From the NCBI RefSeq assembly GCF_000296215.2, contig NZ_CP013949.1, positions 1,667,501-1,731,500 on the forward strand: DNA of 64,000 nt. Reading direction: 5' to 3'. This stretch comes from Bradyrhizobium sp. CCGE-LA001 (GTDB taxonomy: Bacteria > Pseudomonadota > Alphaproteobacteria > Rhizobiales > Xanthobacteraceae). Both the position numbers and the translations under genes were made by a program. The notes below the pieces were generated by a model that made no database searches, was not told where the DNA came from, and worked only from the letters and a program-made list of their open reading frames with translations. Positions 9,079 through 17,572 of the stretch are shown one piece after another (within the stretch, counting starts at the first letter, position 1; each line of letters starts with the position of its first letter).

Positions 9079-9360
9079 ATGGTTAAGACCTGCTTCGGCG
9101 CCGCAGCCGTCATTGCGGTCATCCTTGCAACGGCACTTGCCGGCGCACAGCCCGCAGAGGCGCGGGACGGCTGCGGCGCCAATCGCTATCGCGGGCCGGG
9201 CGGTGCCTGCCACTGGTTCGGCCGCGGCCCATATCCGAACGGGTTCTATGGCCCGCGCATGGCGTCAAACGGCTGCCCTCCTGGCTACTGGCATGGTCCG
9301 TGGGGTCATTGCCGCGATACGCCCTATCACGGCCGGCTCCCCGGCGGCGGCTGGCAATAA
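9079..9360 (+). CDS. small secreted GCG_CRPN-type protein
   Basis: A 93-residue exported protein. Residues 1-30 are a signal peptide (AVIAVILATALAGAQPAEA), followed by DGCGANRYRGPGGACHWFG, the Gly/Cys/Arg/Pro-Asn pattern of the GCG_CRPN prefix family. The remainder is rich in Gly, Tyr, Trp and His. Four to five cysteines suggest disulfides in the periplasm. It is typical of Bradyrhizobium and relatives; the function is unknown. AAAGGAGAA upstream of the ATG is a strong ribosome-binding site. Confidence 0.75.
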   Translation: MVKTCFGAAAVIAVILATALAGAQPAEARDGCGANRYRGPGGACHWFGRGPYPNGFYGPRMASNGCPPGYWHGPWGHCRDTPYHGRLPGGGWQ

Positions 9361-9373
9361 TCAGTCCAGCGTC

Positions 9374-9703
9374 ATGTCCAATCGATTAGCCGTCAGAGCA
9401 CGCGGCGACAGCCTGTCGTCGCATATCCTGCCGGTGTCAGGAACGATGATCGGGGTCTGCACGACCCTGATCGGCCTGGTGAAGATCGCAACCCTCAGGC
9501 ACGGCACGTCGCATGTCGACCAGTACGCTGCATTGGCCGCCGTGACGTTCCTGGCGAGCGCGATGACGTCATACCTGTCGATCCGCTGGTCGGATCGCGC
9601 GCAATTGAGCACTCGTATCGAGCGACTGGCCGACGCCATCTTCCTTTGCGGTCTGGCCGGCATCACGCTCGTCGCGACCTTGTTCGCCTACGAAGTGATC
9701 TAG
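9374..9703 (+). CDS. small membrane protein, unknown function
   Basis: A 109-residue protein with three predicted membrane helices at about residues 18-37 (LPVSGTMIGVCTTLIGLVKI), 52-70 (LAAVTFLASAMTSYLSI) and 88-107 (AIFLCGLAGITLVATLFAY). A conserved polar segment RWSDRAQLSTRIERLADA separates the last two. It starts 13 bp after the secreted-protein stop. It resembles small three-helix Bradyrhizobium proteins annotated as hypothetical; no function is known. Confidence 0.6.
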   Translation: MSNRLAVRARGDSLSSHILPVSGTMIGVCTTLIGLVKIATLRHGTSHVDQYAALAAVTFLASAMTSYLSIRWSDRAQLSTRIERLADAIFLCGLAGITLVATLFAYEVI

Positions 9704-9767
9704 TTTTCGTATTTGCGCGTCAACGCATGCATCGACCGATGCACATGGCGAAGGACGCCGTCATTCA

Positions 9768-10058
9768 ATGGAGAAAACGATGTTCCGGAATTCAACCAGG
9801 ATTATGAGCGCTGCGCTGGTGATGATTGCCTCCGAAGGCGGCGCGGCCTCCGCTCAGGGCACGATGCAGCAGCAGGAAGCCTGCCGCCCGGACGTGTTCC
9901 GGCTTTGCAGCAGTTACATCCCCAATGTCGGTGCGATCGTCGCCTGTCTGCGCGGCAACGAGCCGAGACTGAGTGAGCCCTGCCACCAGGTCATGTTCTC
10001 TGACGCGAACGTGCCGCACCAGCGAGCGGCACGCATGCGTGCCGGCGACGATCAGTAA
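9768..10058 (+). CDS. small exported cysteine-containing protein
   Basis: A 96-residue protein with a signal peptide (SAALVMIASEGGAASAQG). The mature part holds ACRPDVFRLCSSYIPNVGAI, then VACLRGNEPRLSEPCHQVM, a four-cysteine pattern found in short periplasmic rhizobial proteins related to the Cys-rich repeat type. Two disulfides are likely. A second in-frame ATG four codons in is an equally good start. The function is unknown. Confidence 0.65.
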   Translation: MEKTMFRNSTRIMSAALVMIASEGGAASAQGTMQQQEACRPDVFRLCSSYIPNVGAIVACLRGNEPRLSEPCHQVMFSDANVPHQRAARMRAGDDQ

Positions 10059-10104
10059 CGCGGCGACCGCCATCCGTTCAAAACTCCGAACTTATGAGGC
10101 GACC

Positions 10105-11346
10105 ATGACTGCTTACTCGCCGTCCAGCACCGGAAAGTTGCGACTGACGCGTTGCCTTGCAGCCGCGGTGTGCCTGGCGTCATTATTGTTTCAGATCAGC
10201 AATGCCGGCGCGCAAACGCCGTTCTATCGCGCGACGCCCCGTGAACTCGATGTGCCGCCCGGTTCGCTGATCCGTTCCGAGCCGATGATGTTTGCTCCCG
10301 CCGGCTCGCAGGCCTATCGGGTGCTTTATCGTTCGGTCGGTATGCAGGGTGAGCCGATCGCCGTGTCCGGCGTCATCGTCGTTCCGCCCGGGCCTGCGCC
10401 TGCGGGAGGCCGGCCGATCGTGGCCTGGGCGCACCCGACCACCGGCGTGGTGCCGCATTGCGCGCCCTCGCTTGCGATCTTTGTCTTCCAGCAGATGGCC
10501 GGGCTGCGCCGGCTGATCGAGCAGGGCGTCGTCGTTGCCGCCACCGATTATCCGGGGTTGGGCACGGCAGGTCCGCATCCTTATCTCGTCGGCGACAGCG
10601 AGGCGCGGGCGGTGATCGACTCGGTGCGTGCGGCGCGCACCCTTCCCGACGTCGGCGGCGGCAGCAGCTTTGCCGTATGGGGTCATTCGCAGGGCGGCCA
10701 GGCGTCGCTCTATACGGGCCTCATCGCGCACACCTATGCGCCGGAGCTTCGCCTCGTCGGTGTTGCGGCCGCCGCGCCTGCAACGTCCCTGGTGGCGTTG
10801 ATGGATGACGACTTCAGCAGTGCAGGTGGCAAGAACCTCACCGCGATGACGCTGTGGTCGTGGTCGCGCGTCTATGGTGCGCCGATCGACAAGGTCGTGC
10901 TGCCTAAGGCGATGCCGACCGTCGACCGGCTTTCGAACGAGTGCATCGAGTCGATCTTCGATATCATGGAGCGTCAGAAGACCGAGAAACCGCTCGAGCA
11001 GCAGTTCTTGTCGGTGCCGAACATCGCTGCCGTGCAGCCCTGGCGATCGCTGGCGATGCGCAACAGCCCGGACCCGCTGCCGCCGCAGATGCCGCTGTTT
11101 CTCGCCCAGGGCACTGAGGACAACATCGTCCGGCCGGAGGTCACGCGTGGCTACATGCAGCGGCAATGCGAGGCGGGCGGCAAGGTCGTCATGATGTGGG
11201 TGCCCGGCGTGGGCCACGGATTTGTCGCGCGGGACAGCGCCGATACAGCGGTCGCCTGGATGATGGATCGCTTCGCAGGCCGGCCCGCGCCGAGCGATTG
11301 CGGCAGGTCGGTTGCCGGCGCCGCGGCGGCCGAGGCCGCGCAATAG
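10105..11346 (+). CDS. secreted lipase/alpha-beta hydrolase
   Basis: A 413-residue exported hydrolase of the secretory-lipase type. The signal peptide ends near ISNAGAQ (residues 15-38). The nucleophile elbow WGHSQGGQ places the catalytic Ser near residue 194; the acid is likely the Asp in QGTEDNIV and the base the His in GVGHGF near residue 369. The oxyanion region AWAHPTTG near residue 112 is typical of the family. It should hydrolyse an ester in the periplasm or outside. The chosen ATG leads directly into the signal peptide. Confidence 0.82.
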   Translation: MTAYSPSSTGKLRLTRCLAAAVCLASLLFQISNAGAQTPFYRATPRELDVPPGSLIRSEPMMFAPAGSQAYRVLYRSVGMQGEPIAVSGVIVVPPGPAPAGGRPIVAWAHPTTGVVPHCAPSLAIFVFQQMAGLRRLIEQGVVVAATDYPGLGTAGPHPYLVGDSEARAVIDSVRAARTLPDVGGGSSFAVWGHSQGGQASLYTGLIAHTYAPELRLVGVAAAAPATSLVALMDDDFSSAGGKNLTAMTLWSWSRVYGAPIDKVVLPKAMPTVDRLSNECIESIFDIMERQKTEKPLEQQFLSVPNIAAVQPWRSLAMRNSPDPLPPQMPLFLAQGTEDNIVRPEVTRGYMQRQCEAGGKVVMMWVPGVGHGFVARDSADTAVAWMMDRFAGRPAPSDCGRSVAGAAAAEAAQ

Positions 11347-11391
11347 ATCTCGATTCCGTCAGAAATTTCACACCAGAACAGAGGTTCGATC

Positions 11392-12831
11392 ATGAATTCC
11401 GTTTCGACGATATGTTTTCAGCGTGGCCAACGCGCAGTTCGGTACTCGCTTCTCACCAGCCTTGCCTTGGTCGGCGCTGTCGGCCTCTGCTCCGCGGCAA
11501 ACGCAGCGGACAAGCCGCCGCTGGCGCCCGACGCCGCAGTGCCTTTCAGCACGAACTCGCGGCTTTCGGCCTCGCTCGAGTTCAGTCTGCCGGCGCTGGC
11601 TGAGGATATCGAGCGGAATATTCCGCGTCGGCTTGCCAGCATCGATGAGCGCATCAGCTGCGTGCATCGGCGTGTCTTGTTCTGGAAGGTCAATGCCAAT
11701 TGCGACGTGTGGGGCTATGTCGAGCGATCTGGTCCGGTGTCGCTGTATGGCCGCGGCGACCGCGTTTACGGTTCGGTGCCGATCTATGGCGCGCTGGAGG
11801 GGCAGGGAGCCAATCGCTTCACCGCGCGTATCCATGGCGAGACCGAGGCCAGCGCCACGATCGAGGCGTCGGCACGTCCGCGGCTCGATCAGGATTGGTC
11901 GCTGGATCTAGATTTCAGTGACGGCTTTCGATGGAGCGAGCCGCCGGTCCTGCGTGTGATGGGACACGAAATTCCGCTGGCGAAATATGCCGAGCCGAGG
12001 ATCAGGTCTGAACTGGGCACGGTGAGGTCGCACGCGCTGGCGGCAGCGCGCCGCCTCGATCTGCGCGACAAGGCAGCGGCCGCCTGGCGGCACGCGTTCG
12101 AGCCGATCGAGCTTTCGAGCAGTCCTGCGGTCTGGCTGCAGATGACGCCGCAAAGCGTTTCCTTTGCGGGAATGCAGGCCAGCTCCCGAACCTTGCGCGG
12201 CTCGATCGAACTGTCCGGAACGGCGCAAACGCTCATCGGGCAGAACCCGCCGGCGTTGACTGCAACGGAATTGCCGCCGCTTGCTCATAGCGTTGACGCG
12301 CCCGGCGCGTTCGACGTCATCCTGCCGGTGCGGATCGGCTATGATGTGCTCAAGGACCGGCTGATGCAGGCGGTTGCGGCGATGCCGCCCGCGGCGGGCT
12401 TTGCGGTTCGGGATGTCGAGATATATCCGTCATCGGGCAAGCTCGTCGTCGGCCTGCGCGTTGCCGGCTCCGCCGAGACCGGCGCTGACGCGGGGAAATG
12501 GGTCTACCTCTCCGGCGCGGTCCAGGCCGATGCCGACGGTCGCATGATCCGGCTGTCCGGCCTCGATGTCATGACCACTGACGAAGGTCTGTCTGGACTG
12601 GTCAATCCCATCGCGGCCGCACTCGGCTCGAAGTTCAATGCCGACTACGGCCTCGCCTACGACAATCTGCTGAGCGCGGCCAACGCAAGGCTCAACAGGC
12701 CGCTGAATGACGGCTTTCGCATGGAGGGAAACCTCGCATCCGCGAGATTGGAGACCATATCGCTGCTCGCCGATGGCGTGGTGATCGCGGTCCGCGCCAG
12801 CGCCGAGCTGAAGATCCTGTACGGCATGTGA
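11392..12831 (+). CDS. DUF4403 family exported protein
   Basis: A 479-residue protein of the DUF4403 family. Seen: a signal peptide through about residue 40 (LALVGAVGLCSAANAA), then the family-wide pattern of long beta-rich repeats such as SRLSASLEFSLPALAEDIER and a late motif VVGLRVAGSAETG. DUF4403 proteins resemble extracytoplasmic lipid-binding tubular proteins, but no function is proven. It starts 45 bp after the lipase stop on the same strand, so co-transcription is plausible. Confidence 0.75.
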   Translation: MNSVSTICFQRGQRAVRYSLLTSLALVGAVGLCSAANAADKPPLAPDAAVPFSTNSRLSASLEFSLPALAEDIERNIPRRLASIDERISCVHRRVLFWKVNANCDVWGYVERSGPVSLYGRGDRVYGSVPIYGALEGQGANRFTARIHGETEASATIEASARPRLDQDWSLDLDFSDGFRWSEPPVLRVMGHEIPLAKYAEPRIRSELGTVRSHALAAARRLDLRDKAAAAWRHAFEPIELSSSPAVWLQMTPQSVSFAGMQASSRTLRGSIELSGTAQTLIGQNPPALTATELPPLAHSVDAPGAFDVILPVRIGYDVLKDRLMQAVAAMPPAAGFAVRDVEIYPSSGKLVVGLRVAGSAETGADAGKWVYLSGAVQADADGRMIRLSGLDVMTTDEGLSGLVNPIAAALGSKFNADYGLAYDNLLSAANARLNRPLNDGFRMEGNLASARLETISLLADGVVIAVRASAELKILYGM

Positions 12832-13057
12832 GGCGCGAGCAAATGCGCCGGCGATAGCCGCGGGGCGGATTCCGGCTCCGCGGCCCATGAGGGACCCGAA
12901 AAGCACGCGATTCCTGCCGCTTTCGGCCCAAACCGAACCGGTCGAGCGGGATTTGGCCGTCCCGCAGATGTTCTGCCTTTTCTCCACAAGCCATGTCGGA
13001 ACCCAGGCCGGCCGTTCGTCTTGAATCCAAGCCGCCTCGAACCGGAGTTCTGCGTAA

Positions 13058-14008
13058 ATGGCCCCGCGCGCCAATTGGAAAGGCTTCCTGAGACTGTCCC
13101 TCGTCACCTGTCCGGTGGCGCTCTATCCCGCCACTTCCGAGAGCGAGAAGATCTCGTTCAACCAGCTCAACCGGCAGACCGGGCATCGCATCAAATATGT
13201 GAAGGTGGACGCGGAGACCGGCGACGAGGTGACGAACGAGGACATCGTCAAGGGCTACGAGCTCGAGAAAGGCCAGTACATCGAGGTCTCCAAGGAGGAG
13301 CTCGAGGAGATCGCACTCGAATCCACGCGCACCATCGAGATCGACGAGTTCGTCGCGCGGTCGGACATCGACCCGCGCTATCTGATCCGCCCCTATTACA
13401 TCCGTCCCGACGGCAAGGTCGGCCACGACGCCTTCGCGGTGATCCGCGAGACCATCCGCGAGATGGACAAGGTCGCGATCGGGCGCGTGGTGCTGACCAA
13501 CCGCGAGCACATCATCGCGCTGGAGCCGATGGACAAGGGCCTGGTCGGCACGCTTCTGCGCTACCCCTATGAGGTGCGCAGCGAGGCCGAATATTTCGAC
13601 GAGATCCAGGACGTGAAGGTCACCAAGGACATGCTCGATCTCGCCCGGCACATCGTCAACCAGAAGGCCGGACGCTTCGAGCCCGAAAGATTCGAGGACC
13701 ATTACGAGACCGCGCTGATCGAGCTGATCAACGAGAAGCGCGCCGGCAAGGTGATCCGGCCCAAGGAGCGGCCGAAGGGCGAGAACGTCGTCGACCTCAT
13801 GGAGGCGCTGCGGCGCAGCGTCGGCAAGGAGGCAGGGAAGGAGACAGGCAAGGAAGCCGCGCGCGCGAAGGCCGGCAAGCCGGCAAAGAAGCCGAGGAAG
13901 GCGGCGGCCGGCCAGAAGGAGATGCTGATGCCGATCGCCGGCAAGAAGCAGCCGAAGGAAGCGGCGGTGAAGAAGCCAGCGGCGGGGGCGCGGCGGAAGT
14001 CGGCTTGA
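13058..14008 (+). CDS. ku: Ku protein, non-homologous end joining (intact copy)
   Basis: A 316-residue bacterial Ku. Ku homodimers ring broken DNA ends and recruit LigD. The core spans residues 1-255 with the typical opening WKGFLRLSLVTCPVAL and the block KVGHDAFAVIRETIREMDKV; the tail from residue 256 is Lys/Ala-rich, as in many rhizobial Ku proteins, and likely contacts DNA. GGAGT precedes the ATG. A second, frameshifted copy with a matching upstream flank lies at 29.6 kb in the mobile region. No ligase is adjacent here. Confidence 0.95.
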   Translation: MAPRANWKGFLRLSLVTCPVALYPATSESEKISFNQLNRQTGHRIKYVKVDAETGDEVTNEDIVKGYELEKGQYIEVSKEELEEIALESTRTIEIDEFVARSDIDPRYLIRPYYIRPDGKVGHDAFAVIRETIREMDKVAIGRVVLTNREHIIALEPMDKGLVGTLLRYPYEVRSEAEYFDEIQDVKVTKDMLDLARHIVNQKAGRFEPERFEDHYETALIELINEKRAGKVIRPKERPKGENVVDLMEALRRSVGKEAGKETGKEAARAKAGKPAKKPRKAAAGQKEMLMPIAGKKQPKEAAVKKPAAGARRKSA

Positions 14009-14107
14009 AGCATCCGGGAGTGCAATGCCAGGCGAATCGTATTTCCCTGGGCCCCAGGTTGATCCGCGCCGATTGATCCCCGCCGCACGGCCCGGCCGCG
14101 ACGAAGC

Positions 14108-14890
14108 TTACCCGGGCCTTTGCACGTAGAGCGAGATGAACCGATCGATCATCGGGTTGATCTGCTCCGGCACTTCGAGCGACAGGAAATGCCCGGAGCC
14201 GACCGCCTTGGCGGTGATCAGTTGCGGGCACAACGCCGCAAAACCATCCAGGTCCGCGAGCCGATGGGCCGCCTCGATGTAGAGCACCGGGACCCGGCAG
14301 GCCTGGGCACACTCACGCGCCCGATGCACATCCCAGGGAAACAGACTTGTAAACGTGGACACCAGCACGTGCTGTGGTGTCGCCAGAAAGGTCCGTTCGA
14401 CATGGGCGCGGCATCTGTCGGTCGGCAGACAGGAGTCCGCCACGATTCTGCGCGCCTCGTCCGCAAAATTCGCGCCCTTCAAGCCATCCAGATACCCGGC
14501 AAACACCGTCCCTGCCGAGGCAGGGAAGAGCACCCCTGAATCGAGCAGCACCAGGCCTGCAGGAAAGTCCGGATAGCGGGCGGCGATCTCGAGCGCCATG
14601 TTGCCACCCATGCTCTGACCCACGATGACAGGCTTCGTGATCTGCTGCCGGTTGCACAGCCAGACGAGATCGTCGGCAAAGCCTTCGATCGAATATGCCT
14701 GTTGCGGCTTGTCGCTCTCACCATGCCCCCGCAGCTCGGCATTCAACGCTCGACCTTGACGGGCGAAATACGCCATCTGCGGCGCAAAATGCGTGCGATC
14801 CCCGCCCAGGCCATGGACGAAGAGGAATTGAAGCGGTCCCGCCCCGGCGATGTCGAAGGAGAGCTGGATCCCGTCACGCGCGAGTTTCAT
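14108..14890 (-). CDS. alpha/beta-fold hydrolase
   Basis: A 260-residue cytoplasmic hydrolase. Seen: VHGLGGDRTHF (oxyanion loop, residues 25-35), the nucleophile elbow GQSMGG with Ser93, and a C-terminal GSGHFLSLE with the catalytic His near residue 236. Such enzymes cleave esters, enol-lactones or C-C bonds; the substrate is not evident. It is convergent with ku, with about 100 bp between the stops. Confidence 0.8.
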   Translation of the reverse strand: MKLARDGIQLSFDIAGAGPLQFLFVHGLGGDRTHFAPQMAYFARQGRALNAELRGHGESDKPQQAYSIEGFADDLVWLCNRQQITKPVIVGQSMGGNMALEIAARYPDFPAGLVLLDSGVLFPASAGTVFAGYLDGLKGANFADEARRIVADSCLPTDRCRAHVERTFLATPQHVLVSTFTSLFPWDVHRARECAQACRVPVLYIEAAHRLADLDGFAALCPQLITAKAVGSGHFLSLEVPEQINPMIDRFISLYVQRPG

Positions 14891-15145
14891 GCGTCGTCTC
14901 CGTATTCACCGTTCAGGTGTCTCGGGCGAGCCCTCAATCTAACTGGCGCGCGCCCGGAGGCAATCCTTTCGCCCGGCGAGTTAGGCTGCTCTCGCGGAGG
15001 GGACCGTGGTCTCCTCGTCGGCTCATCGGAGTTGGTCACCAGCTCTTACGCAAATGCGACTGAAGAACGCAGAAGAAGGCGGCGTTCTTGAGTGCATTGC
15101 CCCCGTCTCTCCATGCGGAGGACGGATATCCCGATCGGTGCCGTC

Positions 15146-15415
15146 TCAGCAATCTTCGTCCCGGCACTCCGGGCAGGTATCTCCGATCGAGTCCAGGACG
15201 TCGCGCAGCTCCGCCGCTGCTTCGTCCGGCGAGACACCGGCCGGCGGCATCTCGCGGGCGAGATCGATGGCACGTTCGCGCGCGTGCGGGTCGGCACGAT
15301 CCCTGGCCCAACCATGCTCCTCGCATTCGCAGATGGCGCCGGCCTCATGCAGCACATGGATGGCCCATCCGCGCATCGTCCGGATCGCCGGCCGTCTGTC
15401 CCTCGTCATCAGCAT
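15146..15415 (-). CDS. small hypothetical protein with a paralog in the ICE
   Basis: An 89-residue soluble protein of unknown function. The middle is CECEEHGWARDRADPHARER and it ends with DVLDSIGDTCPECRDEDC, suggesting a C-terminal zinc or disulfide site. A clearly homologous protein is encoded at 33,038-33,316, sharing the MLMTR opening, RRPAIRT, EAGAI, CEEHGW, DRADPHAR and DVLDSIGDTCPEC segments. The conservation between copies argues that it is a real gene. Confidence 0.7.
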   Translation of the reverse strand: MLMTRDRRPAIRTMRGWAIHVLHEAGAICECEEHGWARDRADPHARERAIDLAREMPPAGVSPDEAAAELRDVLDSIGDTCPECRDEDC

Positions 15416-15539
15416 GAGAACGCTCCTCGCCGGGACGAATCCGCCCGCCCGCCTGCTCGTTCCCGGCGGTTAGCACGGGTCAGGGATTCCCAAACGGCAG
15501 GGCTGCGCATTGTCCACGTGTTCCGCGGGGCTGTGGAGA

Positions 15540-15715
15540 AGGCGAGGTGCTGGCGGGGGGGCGAGAGCCTCGTCGGCAGGCTCCTGAAGCGCGCGGCTAT
15601 CACGGCTCATGGCGAGCTCGACGCGGACATCGATATCGTCGTGCTGACTGAAGCCTGCATTTTCGATGACCGCCATAGCGACACGCGAGTATCGGTTGAT
15701 CCATATCAAGAGCTT
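15540..15715 (+). pseudogene. decayed fragment of a DUF3833-like gene
   Basis: The sequence between the two small genes reads, in one frame, as ESLVGRLLKRAAITAHGELD followed by a damaged continuation (TEACIFDDRHSDT). This matches residues 20-65 of the intact protein at 16,201, which has ESLVGGLLKRASITAHGELD and TETYTFDDGHSDT. Start and end are missing, so it is a relic of a tandem duplication. The rest of the 15,416-15,764 gap holds nothing else I can support. Confidence 0.7.
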
Positions 15716-15764
15716 GCTCCCGGGTTTCGGTGCATTCCTTGGAAACGGCATATTGGAGCATGAA

Positions 15765-16049
15765 ATGGGCGAGCGTTCCGAGCTGAAACAGGTCTGTCGC
15801 CGAAACGCACTCGGCTTTCTTGGATCCGCGACTGTGTTTGGACTTTTTGCGTCGTCTGCAGGTCTCACCGCGTTGCAGGCCGAAGCTCAAACCGCCGCGA
15901 CGCCGAGCACGCCCGCAACACCGCCGGCAGATGCGTCGAAACCTTCGGCAACGGGCCCGGAATACCAAACCAGGCGAATGAAAAGGCGGGCCTCCCTCCG
16001 AGCACGCCGCAAGAAGGCTTTGGAGCGAGCCATCGCCAAAAAGCAATAA
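15765..16049 (+). CDS. small exported basic protein with Tat-like signal
   Basis: A 94-residue protein of unknown function. It starts MGERSELKQVCRRNALGFLG, a twin-arginine-like motif (RRNALGF) before a hydrophobic stretch ending at a likely AEA cleavage site. The mature part is Ala/Pro/Thr-rich and then strongly basic (RRMKRRASLRARRKKALERA). The start was chosen so the protein opens with the signal; the upstream extension lies in the DUF3833 relic. Confidence 0.55.
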   Translation: MGERSELKQVCRRNALGFLGSATVFGLFASSAGLTALQAEAQTAATPSTPATPPADASKPSATGPEYQTRRMKRRASLRARRKKALERAIAKKQ

Positions 16050-16200
16050 GAGCGCGGAGCGAGCCGCGCTGGCCGCACTGGAAATCTAACCGCGACGGAA
16101 TGGCGGTGCTGCAGGCCTCCGCGGAGCCAGCAGTTTTGTCCCGAGGAACCCTGTGTTGAGGGGCGGCTTATGTCGTCGTCGGTTCTAGAAGGGACAAGCC

Positions 16201-16677
16201 ATGGCCATAGACGCGTTCGCCGGCACCACGCCGGTGTTTCTCCCCGAGCAGTTCTTCGTCGGCCGCTTGGAAGGATGGGCGGTGGTCGAGAGCCTCGTCG
16301 GCGGGCTCCTGAAGCGCGCGTCGATCACCGCTCATGGCGAACTGGACGCCGACACCGACACCGTCGTCCTGACCGAAACCTACACCTTCGATGACGGCCA
16401 TAGCGACACGCTGCGCTGGACCATCCACAAGCTGAGCGAAGGCCGATACACCGGCCATGAAAATCGCCTGGAAGGCGAAGCCACCGGCGAGCAGGCCGGT
16501 TGCGCATTCCATTGGACGTACACGCGCGACACGCCCCAGGGCGACGGCAAGTCGTTCAAGCTGAACTTCGATGATTGGTTCTATGCGATCGACGATCGCG
16601 CCTGTATCGTTCGCGGCAGCGCTGGGCGCGCAGGCATCCCGTTCGCGACGGCGCATGTGACGTATCGGAAGCTTTAG
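16201..16677 (+). CDS. DUF3833 family protein
   Basis: A 158-residue protein of the DUF3833 family. It contains the characteristic FFVGRLEGWAVVESLVGG block, TYTFDDGHSDTLRWTI and a C-terminal WFYAIDDRACIVRG segment. The family is predicted to be a small beta-rich, often lipoprotein-like, protein; here no signal peptide is present. Its function is unknown. The start follows AGAAGGGACAAGCC. A decayed duplicate lies 500 bp upstream. Confidence 0.75.
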   Translation: MAIDAFAGTTPVFLPEQFFVGRLEGWAVVESLVGGLLKRASITAHGELDADTDTVVLTETYTFDDGHSDTLRWTIHKLSEGRYTGHENRLEGEATGEQAGCAFHWTYTRDTPQGDGKSFKLNFDDWFYAIDDRACIVRGSAGRAGIPFATAHVTYRKL

Positions 16678-16720
16678 GTTTGGCGTGGTGTGAACTTAAG
16701 CGTGACCGGCACGCAAGAGA

Positions 16721-17572
16721 TTAGATAGTCTGGAGTTCACCTGCGCAATGATGAGACAGTACTTGAAAAAAATCGTATCCACGTAGCCGCTCATAGGTTG
16801 CCATACCCCTAAGATGGCCCTCGATCCAATGTGGTTCAAGCTTTACATTGTGGACCGATTTCATCCAGTGACGGAACACTTCATCCAACAGATGCACGGA
16901 AATGAAGTGGCGGCTGTCTCCAAGATTGTCCAATTCGATTGCATCGGCCGAGGCAAGCAACGCGTCCCAATCCGCTTTGAAACCGCCCTTCGCTCGCGAC
17001 CTCTCGATCCAATTCTTCACGCTTAGCTCAACAAGTCCGCTGTTAAACGAAAGGGAGCCTTCAATATCAGCTAAGGCGGCACTAGGAACGCAGCCAATCC
17101 TCTTCCATCGCAAAATGCTGGCCAATGCCGCGACTTCAAAAACGCGAGAAATCTCACGACTGGATACTTTGTCTTTCTGGAAGTGTCGACGCGTGTAGCC
17201 CGCAAGGTCATCGCAATCCAGCGGATACATATCCAACGAAGCAAAGTCCGTGATTAAGCAATGCGAATTGTACATGAAGTCTATGAAGGGCAAATCATCC
17301 CGATCTATGATGCAGCATATGCGGCGAATCTGTCTGGCGGAAAGATGAGCCGATGTTCTGATTACCCGACCCTTATCGCCTCCTTCACCGTTCGGTGCCA
17401 CGCAATCGAGCTCAACTAAAGAGATCGGGTAGATCATGCTTGGAATGCGTGCGCCTTCGCAAAACGATCTAACAATAATCTGATCGCTTCGTCCCTCGAC
17501 AATCAGGTTAACTACTTTTGGCTCGAGCATTGAAGAGACAAGGATTTCAGTCAATCTCCTACGTGGCGGCAT
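16721..17572 (-). CDS. ariB: DUF4435/TOPRIM nuclease, PARIS AriB-like
   Basis: A 283-residue DUF4435 protein. Seen: LIVEGRSDQIIV near residues 23-34, with the TOPRIM-like acidic residue at Glu26, and CCIIDRDDLPF, a DxD-type metal site. In PARIS systems AriB is the toxin, held by the AriA ATPase and released when a phage anti-restriction protein is sensed; it is a tRNA-cleaving TOPRIM nuclease. I chose the ATG at 17,572, preceded by GAGAGCGAGA and overlapping the ATPase stop by 14 bp. Codon use is AT-richer than in the flanks, a sign of transfer. A different ATPase/DUF4435 pair is the alternative. Confidence 0.7.
   Translation of the reverse strand: MPPRRRLTEILVSSMLEPKVVNLIVEGRSDQIIVRSFCEGARIPSMIYPISLVELDCVAPNGEGGDKGRVIRTSAHLSARQIRRICCIIDRDDLPFIDFMYNSHCLITDFASLDMYPLDCDDLAGYTRRHFQKDKVSSREISRVFEVAALASILRWKRIGCVPSAALADIEGSLSFNSGLVELSVKNWIERSRAKGGFKADWDALLASADAIELDNLGDSRHFISVHLLDEVFRHWMKSVHNVKLEPHWIEGHLRGMATYERLRGYDFFQVLSHHCAGELQTI

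Noticed and set aside
10183..11343. 386-codon frame antisense to the lipase
   Set aside because: Shadow of the lipase gene; no domain, signal or ribosome-binding site.
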